A DNA stretch of 11,871 bases from Candidatus Wallbacteria bacterium (lineage in GTDB: Bacteria; Muiribacteriota; JAQTZZ01), in the NCBI GenBank assembly GCA_028711905.1, contig JAQTRI010000069.1:1-11871 (forward strand), read 5' to 3'. Positions 6,916-11,871 of this stretch are shown here, piece by piece (position 1 is the stretch's first letter; every line of letters starts with the position of its first letter). Under the pieces are notes generated by a model that made no database searches, had not been told where the DNA came from, and was given only the letters and a program-made list of their open reading frames with translations. The position numbers and the translations under genes are program-made.

Positions 6916-7705
6916 TTTAGCCGGACGCACCGGTAATTTAACTTTTAGCTGGTTGGCTCTTATTAACCGCTTTTCCCGTTTCGCAGCGGACAGTTTTCGC
7001 CACACCTTTGTCGCTCCTCTGCTCGGGAAGCGCAGACCTTCGGCAGGGGAAACCTTTCGCCAGATGGTGGTCGTTGGTGTGGACTCCTCCCCCATTGTGA
7101 TTACAATCGCCATGTTCATCGGCATGATACTGGCGATGCAGACCGCATATCAACTGAAGAAGTACGGTATTGTGAACCTGGTAGGAGACTTAGTCGCAGT
7201 GTCCATCACCCGCGAACTGGGGCCATTGATTACCGCAATTATCATTGCCGGTCGGATCGGTGCATCTTATGCCGCTGAAATCGGCACCATGAAGGTGGCC
7301 GAGGAACTCGATGCCTTGCGCAGCATGGCGCTCAACCCCGTCCGTTATCTTGTATCACCAAGGCTGCTGGCCATGCTGGTCATGCTCCCGTGCCTGACTG
7401 TTTTCGCCAACCTGACGGGTATCTTCGGAGGCTTTATCATCTCTGTGTTTAACCTCGGACTTTCTCCGGTTCTGTATTACAACCATGTGATCGAAGCCCT
7501 TGTTCTCAAGGATATTGCAACGGGTCTGATGAAAAGCCTGTCTTTTGCCGGAATTATTGTCCTGGTCGGATGTTACCAGGGTTTTACCGTAGAAAACGGG
7601 GCCGAGGGAGTGGGACGCAACACGACAAATTCCGTTGTGGCGTCAATTTTCCTCATTATACTGGCGGATTGTTTTTTTACTGCTCTGTTCTATTTCGCGT
7701 TTTGA
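6899..7705 (+). CDS. mlaE: MlaE-family ABC transporter permease
   Basis: The 268-residue inner-membrane protein has the usual MlaE (DUF140/YrbE) length. An amphipathic N-terminal stretch (~20-40, NRFSRFAADSFRHTF) precedes about five membrane segments (~63-82, ~105-122, ~155-182, ~213-227, ~245-265). The family's hallmark block ELGPLITAIIIAGRIGAS continues to EELDAL (106-140) and is intact; it includes the loop that contacts the ATPase. The late GCYQGFTVENGAEGVGRNTT block (224-243) is also typical. MlaE dimers move phospholipids or other hydrophobic substrates across or between membranes of diderm bacteria together with MlaF, MlaD and MlaB. The ATG lies inside the STAS gene (17-base overlap), and the ATPase gene starts 11 bases after its stop, so the three subunits are likely made together. 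Direction of transport and substrate are not readable from sequence. Confidence 0.93.
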   Translation: MKTLTDLAGRTGNLTFSWLALINRFSRFAADSFRHTFVAPLLGKRRPSAGETFRQMVVVGVDSSPIVITIAMFIGMILAMQTAYQLKKYGIVNLVGDLVAVSITRELGPLITAIIIAGRIGASYAAEIGTMKVAEELDALRSMALNPVRYLVSPRLLAMLVMLPCLTVFANLTGIFGGFIISVFNLGLSPVLYYNHVIEALVLKDIATGLMKSLSFAGIIVLVGCYQGFTVENGAEGVGRNTTNSVVASIFLIILADCFFTALFYFAF

Positions 7706-7716
7706 AAGGGCTTTTA

Positions 7717-8502
7717 ATGAGCAAGGCCATGATTTCCATCAAAAATCTGACGACTTATTACGGAGAAAAGCGCATACTGTCATCCGTCAATCTGGAAATC
7801 ACGGAAGGCGAGAGGATGGTGATTCTGGGGGCCAGCGGGTGCGGCAAGACAACCATGCTGCGTCATTTGATGGGACTGGTCAAGCCTCGTGACGGTTCGA
7901 TTTTCGTAGATGGAACTGATATCTGTGGACTGTCTGAGGACGGACTGGACCAGGTGCGCCTGAAAATGGGGGTATTGTTTCAAAGCGCGGCTCTGTTTAA
8001 TTCCATGACAGTCGGGGACAATGTGGCCATGCCCCTGCGTGAGCACACATCGTTAAATGAAAAGGTCATCCAGATCATGACCCGCATGAAACTTGAGCAG
8101 GTTGGACTGGCGGGTTTTGAAAATCTGAGACCTGGAGAACTTTCAGGGGGGATGAAAAAGCGCGCCGGACTGGCCCGGGCTATGGCCATGGACCCCAGAA
8201 TCCTTTTGTTCGATGAGCCTTCCGCCGGGCTTGATCCCATTGTGGCCGATGGAATCGACAACCTGATTCTCAAGATTTCCAAGGCCTTCAAAACCACCAT
8301 GGTTGTTGTGACTCACGATTTGAAGAGCGCTTTTAAAATCGCTGATCGGATCACTTTGCTTTACAAGGGCGAAATTTTGATCAGCGGCAGTCCGGAAGAG
8401 CTGAAAAAGAACCCTGATGCGCGCATCCGTAATTTCTTAGACGGCCGGGCGGCAGAGGAAGAGATAGACACAACGGCCTATCTGGAACGGCTTCTTTCAT
8501 AA
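7717..8502 (+). CDS. mlaF: MlaF-family ABC transporter ATP-binding protein
   Basis: The 261-residue cytoplasmic ATPase has Walker A GASGCGKTT (38-46), Q-loop Q89 in VLFQSAALFNS, signature LSGGMKKR (142-149), Walker B ILLFDEP (162-168), D-loop SAGLD (169-173) and switch H200 in VVTHD. 'LFQSAALFNSMTV' and 'LSGGMKKRAGLARA' are characteristic of the MlaF/Ttg2A/Mkl branch. The ATG at 7717 has GAAAGGG six bases upstream (7704-7710) and gives the family's length; the open frame extends 49 codons further upstream inside mlaE but that stretch is not family-like. The tail (~245-261, EEEIDTTAYLERLLS) continues past the core; in E. coli MlaF a C-terminal tail contacts the other MlaF and MlaB, so this tail may matter for STAS binding. 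No gene for an MCE-domain MlaD follows; the next gene is a prepilin after 147 bases. Confidence 0.94.
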   Translation: MSKAMISIKNLTTYYGEKRILSSVNLEITEGERMVILGASGCGKTTMLRHLMGLVKPRDGSIFVDGTDICGLSEDGLDQVRLKMGVLFQSAALFNSMTVGDNVAMPLREHTSLNEKVIQIMTRMKLEQVGLAGFENLRPGELSGGMKKRAGLARAMAMDPRILLFDEPSAGLDPIVADGIDNLILKISKAFKTTMVVVTHDLKSAFKIADRITLLYKGEILISGSPEELKKNPDARIRNFLDGRAAEEEIDTTAYLERLLS

Positions 8503-8649
8503 GCGATTGAACACACGGATCGCTTCGTGGCTCCATGAACACACAAAAAAATCCGGTGACCGGTCGGATAACGGCAAAGATTTTTCGTTGAGTGACCGAT
8601 AAATACAATGAACGGACTTTTTATGCTATATCTTAGTTAAGGAGAGTGC

Positions 8650-9141
8650 ATGCGTATGCGCCTTGCAAAAAAAGCCTTTACCATCATTGAACTGGTCATT
8701 GTCATTACGGTTCTTGCTTTGCTTGTAACTCTGGTGATGGCCAGATACCAGACCGTGGCCGAAGAGGCCAAGTACGCTCAGGTGGCCACCAACCTGATCA
8801 CCATTCGCTCGGCGATTTCCCGCTTCTACAACTACAACAGCACATATCCGACACTGACCGACATTCAGGAACTGGCCGACATGACCCATATCGAACTCCC
8901 AACCGTCAACAAGAGTGAAATCTGGGACTTTATCGAAACCGTGCCCAATACCCCGTCATATATCTACAAAGCCGGATCGATCAGTCCCAGCAGAGCGATT
9001 TATTCCTTCAACGCGACTCCTTTAGCCGATCAGAATAAGGGCGGATGGGTATATGACGAGACCCGCGGCGTCATTTATCCGAATCTGCCCATGACCCAGT
9101 TCGGAGCTTCCGACTGGTGGATCGAGAACTCCAACTTCTGA
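8650..9141 (+). CDS. Type IV prepilin-like protein
   Basis: The 163-residue protein starts with a short leader MRMRLAKKA followed by FTIIELVIVITVLALLVTLV, the class III prepilin signal with Phe at +1 and Glu at +5 (E14). Residue -1 is Ala9, not the usual Gly. The hydrophobic helix (10-30) leads into an alpha-1 spine and a globular domain with YPTLTDIQELADM and a late GGWVYDETRGVIYPNLP block, a pattern common in bacterial pilins and pseudopilins. There are no cysteines, so no disulfide-bonded D-loop. It would be cut by prepilin peptidase and assembled into a pilus or pseudopilus; no assembly ATPase, platform protein or peptidase gene is in the window. AAGGAG (8639-8644) is 5 bases before the ATG at 8650; a second in-frame ATG at 8656 is less well placed. 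The next gene starts 25 bases before its stop, pointing to a functional link with an O-antigen-ligase-like enzyme. Confidence 0.88.
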   Translation: MRMRLAKKAFTIIELVIVITVLALLVTLVMARYQTVAEEAKYAQVATNLITIRSAISRFYNYNSTYPTLTDIQELADMTHIELPTVNKSEIWDFIETVPNTPSYIYKAGSISPSRAIYSFNATPLADQNKGGWVYDETRGVIYPNLPMTQFGASDWWIENSNF

Positions 9142-10760
9142 TTCCTTATAGTCTTTTCATCACGACTGTCGCCCTTTTCGTCAATCCTTTCGGTGTCGAC
9201 TCTTTCATTCTGCCCAAGTGGTGGCTGATTGTCTGCTGGCTCACGGTTGTACTGCTGCTGCGGATCAACAAAGGGCAGTTACAGCTGCACAGGCCGTATT
9301 ACCTGTTTCTCCTGTTTGTCCTTTCGTTCATCCCATCGGTAGCAGCAGCGGCATCGCCTGCACTGTTCGGCTACAAATTTCTGTGCCTGCTGGCATTGTG
9401 CCTGACCTGCGGCCTGTTTGACAGTGGAAAACCCGCTTCCCGCGAGCGGATCGGCGCGCTGCTTCTCGGATTGTCGTTTCTGATGAGTCTGATCGCCCTG
9501 CTTCAGCATTACGGCTGGATTCCCCCCCGGATCGCGACTCCCCTGCGCATGCAGTCGACTGTGGGCAACTGCAATTTTCTGGCTGATTTTCTGCTTTTCT
9601 CCCTTTTGTACAGCCTGCCGTACGCTTCCGAGAAATGGAGGGGTTACGCTCTGGCGGCCGCGGCTTTCTCCGGGCTGACCGTGATTGTCGCTGCCGCCCT
9701 GACCAAGGCGCGGGGCCCGCTTTTTTCCTTTGCGGTCTGTCTTGTTCTCTACGGATTGTCGGGAGCGGGGAACGGCCGAAAAAAAAAGGCTGCTGTCTCG
9801 ATTTTTCTGGTCCTGCCGCTTGTTTTCGCCTGGATGCACAGGGAGTATTTTTTTGAATCATGGGCCAGAAATGTCAGGGTTCTCACTAACCGCATCGGTA
9901 TCGAACTGGCAGTGGAAAAGCCGTTTTTTGGACATGGACTCGGGCAAGTCCCGCTGAAATACCTGTACCGGCAGAGCGCCTTTGTCGCCGAGCGGCCGAC
10001 TGCATACTGGATCAGAATAGCCGGCAACGCCAAACACATTCACAATGAACATCTGGAAAACATCTGCGAGGGCGGACTGGCTGCTGCGGGTTTTTACGCA
10101 CTTTTTCTGTGCTACGGATTGCGCGTTCTCAAAGGGACGCCGGCATTGTATTCTTTTGTGTTCATGCAGCTGACAATGTTCTTCAATTTCCAGTTTTATT
10201 CACCGGTTACAGCGCTGCTTGTGCTGCTGCCTTTTGCCGGGGGAGGTTATTTCACAGGAAGGCCTCTGGAAGTGTCCCGCTTCACAAGCAGAATTCTTCT
10301 GGTGTTCTCAATGGCGGCAGCATTCATTTTCAGTTCAGAAATGATTGCGGACTTCCGTCTAAGACAGGCCATGCATTCTTCAGCGGAAAATCGGGAAGCC
10401 CTGCTGACAAAAGCTCTTGGCTTGAGATGGTTTTCGCCGGAACACGAGTATTTTCAGCGCGGGGTACTGCGTATGCAGTGCGGGGAATTCAGGGAGGCTA
10501 TCGCTGAGTTCTTGGCCGCATGTGGAACATTCACTGACGCCGGGGTGTTTTATAACCTTGGAGTGTGTTACCGGATGACAGGGGAGCCGATGCGTGCGGT
10601 TGAATGCTTAGAGGCATCACTCTGGATGGATTCCTGCAGGAAAAAGACCTTTCGAGAACTGGCGGAGGCTTACGCAGAAATCAATGACACGGTGAAACAG
10701 GAAGTGCTCTCCAGGCTTTTTCAGGAACGATTCCCGGATGAATCATGGGCTGGAGGATGA
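9117..10760 (+). CDS. O-antigen ligase/pilin glycosyltransferase-family membrane protein with TPR-like tail
   Basis: The 547-residue protein starts at GTG 9117 inside the prepilin gene; GGAG at 9103-9106 serves as ribosome binding site. About ten hydrophobic segments span residues ~7-410. Family marks of O-antigen ligases (Wzy_C/WaaL/PglL/TfpO) are STVGNCNFLADF (147-158), TKARGPL (196-202), then after a large loop NRIGIELAVEKPFFGHGLGQ (258-277) and HIHNEHLE (307-314), holding the conserved loop Arg/His region. Residues ~422-540 are soluble and helical with TPR-like repeats (EYFQRGVLRMQCGEFREAI; VFYNLGVCYRMTGEPMRAVE), an arrangement seen in many ligase-family proteins of Gram-negative bacteria. 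These enzymes transfer lipid-linked glycans to lipid A or to proteins. The 25-base overlap with a prepilin gene suggests a pilin O-glycosyltransferase; a WaaL/Wzy role cannot be excluded, and no other glycan genes are visible to decide it. Confidence 0.85.
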   Translation: MDRELQLLIPYSLFITTVALFVNPFGVDSFILPKWWLIVCWLTVVLLLRINKGQLQLHRPYYLFLLFVLSFIPSVAAAASPALFGYKFLCLLALCLTCGLFDSGKPASRERIGALLLGLSFLMSLIALLQHYGWIPPRIATPLRMQSTVGNCNFLADFLLFSLLYSLPYASEKWRGYALAAAAFSGLTVIVAAALTKARGPLFSFAVCLVLYGLSGAGNGRKKKAAVSIFLVLPLVFAWMHREYFFESWARNVRVLTNRIGIELAVEKPFFGHGLGQVPLKYLYRQSAFVAERPTAYWIRIAGNAKHIHNEHLENICEGGLAAAGFYALFLCYGLRVLKGTPALYSFVFMQLTMFFNFQFYSPVTALLVLLPFAGGGYFTGRPLEVSRFTSRILLVFSMAAAFIFSSEMIADFRLRQAMHSSAENREALLTKALGLRWFSPEHEYFQRGVLRMQCGEFREAIAEFLAACGTFTDAGVFYNLGVCYRMTGEPMRAVECLEASLWMDSCRKKTFRELAEAYAEINDTVKQEVLSRLFQERFPDESWAGG

Positions 10761-11871
10761 ATATTCCTGCTTGCGCTTTTCGTTCCAGCCTCTTCCGTCC
10801 GGAATGGATCATTTTCGGTATTATCCCCCTGCTCCATCCGCTGCGGCCTGAAGAGGGGTGGGTGTTTAAAACCGGGCTGATCGGTATGATCTCCGGCCTG
10901 TGCATAGCTGTGAATATCAGGCGCATTCCTCCGATGAACCCGGCTCTGCAGGCGGCATTCTGCTGGCCGGCGTTCATCGCGGCCAGAGCTGTGTTTTCTC
11001 CACATCCCGAAGCGTCGCTGCTGCCGCTGGCAGAGGGAATGATCCTGCCGGTTGTTGCTATGCTGTTTCCTGACCCGGCGCGTTCCGGACGGTCACTGCG
11101 TGTTATCCTGTTGATCCAGGGGATTCTGCTTCTGCCCTTTGCGCTTGGGCTCCGGATCGGAAGTCAGAACTGGCGCCCTTTTTACAATGAAAATTATCTG
11201 GCCTTTCATCTGATGGCGACAGCCATGGTGCTGCACGCGTTCTGGAGCGACAGGGCGGTTCCTTTTGCGCTGGTTTGCGGCGCAATGTTCACTGGTACTT
11301 CCAGCGTGCTTCCCGGTTTTCTGGCATACTGCGCGTCAGCGGTTACCCTGTCCATGAAAAATAATCCGGCGTGGAAATACGCTGCTTTGTGCGCGGCCGC
11401 ATTCGGGTTTCTGATACTGCTGTCATTAACTTTGCGGGAACTGCCGGGAAAAAGCAGCTGGGAACATCGGCTTCTGATGTGGAAGTCAGCGCTTTTCATG
11501 TTCCGCGAAGCTCCTTTCATCGGGAAAGGACCAGGCACATATTTTGTTCATTACCCGAGAGCCATCAAGGAATATCCTGCATTGAACACCAAGTACAATT
11601 TATCGATGTTCGCGCACAACGATCCGATGGAAGTGATGGCAGAATGCGGAATTACAGGCGTCACGGTTTATTTTGCGATTTTTGCAACGATTTGTGCCCG
11701 ACTTTCTGCCCGCTTTTCCGCAGTTTATGTCGGCATGTTTTTTGCGGGGCTGTTCAGTATGCCCTCCCACATGGGCACGGTCCAGGCTTTGCTCGGACTC
11801 TGCCTGGCCGGCGGGAGCTCCGTTGTGGAAGCTAATTGGGACGGAAAAAGGGTTCCTGCTATTCCCGCAGG
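10757..11871 (+). CDS. Second O-antigen-ligase-like membrane protein (3' end outside window)
   Basis: An open frame begins at ATG 10757, sharing ATGA with the preceding stop, and runs without a stop for 371 codons to the window edge. The GGAGG of the previous gene's end (10752-10756) directly abuts the ATG, so translation probably relies on termination-reinitiation. The product is rich in membrane segments (~15-26, ~38-52, ~66-80, ~92-105, ~115-131, ~148-162, ~168-198, ~205-225, ~301-313, ~322-336). It carries the same landmarks as the preceding ligase: FYNENYLAFH (142-151) in place of GN.NFLA, then HRLLMWKSALFMFREAPFIGKGPGTYF (split here as 237-250 and 251-263) and AHNDPMEVMAECGITG (286-301), matching the 'G.G...F...H.HN..LE...E.G' signature. 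It looks like an O-antigen ligase or polymerase family member, diverged from its neighbour. Whether it also has a TPR tail is beyond the window. Confidence 0.8.
   Translation, partial: MNIPACAFRSSLFRPEWIIFGIIPLLHPLRPEEGWVFKTGLIGMISGLCIAVNIRRIPPMNPALQAAFCWPAFIAARAVFSPHPEASLLPLAEGMILPVVAMLFPDPARSGRSLRVILLIQGILLLPFALGLRIGSQNWRPFYNENYLAFHLMATAMVLHAFWSDRAVPFALVCGAMFTGTSSVLPGFLAYCASAVTLSMKNNPAWKYAALCAAAFGFLILLSLTLRELPGKSSWEHRLLMWKSALFMFREAPFIGKGPGTYFVHYPRAIKEYPALNTKYNLSMFAHNDPMEVMAECGITGVTVYFAIFATICARLSARFSAVYVGMFFAGLFSMPSHMGTVQALLGLCLAGGSSVVEANWDGKRVPAIPA

Noticed and set aside
7570..7716. Upstream extension of the mlaF frame inside mlaE
   Set aside because: The ATG at 7717 has a well-placed GAAAGGG and gives the family's length; the extension is the mlaE gene read in another frame.
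8501..8525. Inverted repeat AAGCGAT...ATCGCTT just after mlaF as a terminator
   Set aside because: The stem is only 7 bp with an 11-base loop and no following T-run, so it is not a convincing intrinsic terminator.
8545..8569. A-run followed by a small hairpin (ATCCG...CGGAT), which would read as a minus-strand terminator
   Set aside because: No minus-strand gene is present for it to serve, and the stem is short; the arrangement may be chance.
8535..8591. 18-codon open frame in the gap between mlaF and the prepilin gene
   Set aside because: It is very short, without a good ribosome binding site or recognisable composition.
9279..9861. Two minus-strand open frames (186 and 177 codons) within the ligase gene
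   Set aside because: They are low-complexity Gln/Arg/Lys/Ser-rich antisense frames of a G+C-rich membrane protein gene.

Overview
The window is a gene-dense stretch (12 genes in 11.9 kb, most gaps under 150 bases) from a diderm, probably anaerobic bacterium. The diderm call rests on MlaE/MlaF-type lipid-transport subunits, two O-antigen-ligase-family membrane proteins and two type IV prepilin-like proteins. The carbamate kinase and YgeY-type hydrolase pair is most familiar from anaerobes and facultative anaerobes that ferment amino acids or purines. No rRNA, tRNA, mobile element or CRISPR array was seen. The mix (RsbU-type signalling, prepilin-headed oddities, TPR-bearing ligases) would suit an uncultured lineage such as Riflebacteria or Wallbacteria, but that is a guess; the sequence does not fix the taxon.

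Layout: (1) 1-259 is the 3' end of a plus-strand gene for a secreted Ig/Fn3-like protein, whose reading frame breaks near base 120. (2) A strong bidirectional terminator at 295-329 separates it from a convergent minus-strand gene (335-1672) encoding a pseudopilin-like N-terminus fused to a six-repeat TolB/PD40 beta-propeller. (3) From a divergent promoter region, a plus-strand pair encodes carbamate kinase (arcC, 1842-2792) and a YgeY-family M20 hydrolase (2832-4028). (4) A second plus-strand run starts near 4095: a secreted SUMF1-fold protein, a GAF-PP2C-HATPase protein (RsbU and RsbW in one chain), a STAS-domain protein, an MlaE-type permease and an MlaF-type ATPase, with overlaps or short gaps throughout. 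(5) After 147 non-coding bases a third run holds a prepilin, an O-antigen-ligase-family protein with a TPR-like tail that overlaps it, and a second ligase-like protein joined by an ATGA overlap and still open at the window edge.

How they may work together: the most interesting unit is 4852-8502. In the Mla lipid transporter the ATPase MlaF carries a small STAS protein, MlaB. Here the STAS gene overlaps the permease gene, keeps a Ser-Ser-Gly phospho-acceptor-like motif, and directly follows a protein carrying both a PP2C phosphatase and an RsbW-like kinase domain. The simplest inference is a partner-switching phospho-relay that controls an ABC lipid transporter instead of a sigma factor. The second point of interest is the prepilin with overlapping ligase gene(s), which resembles a pilin with a dedicated O-glycosyltransferase. 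No MCE/MlaD subunit is present in the window.
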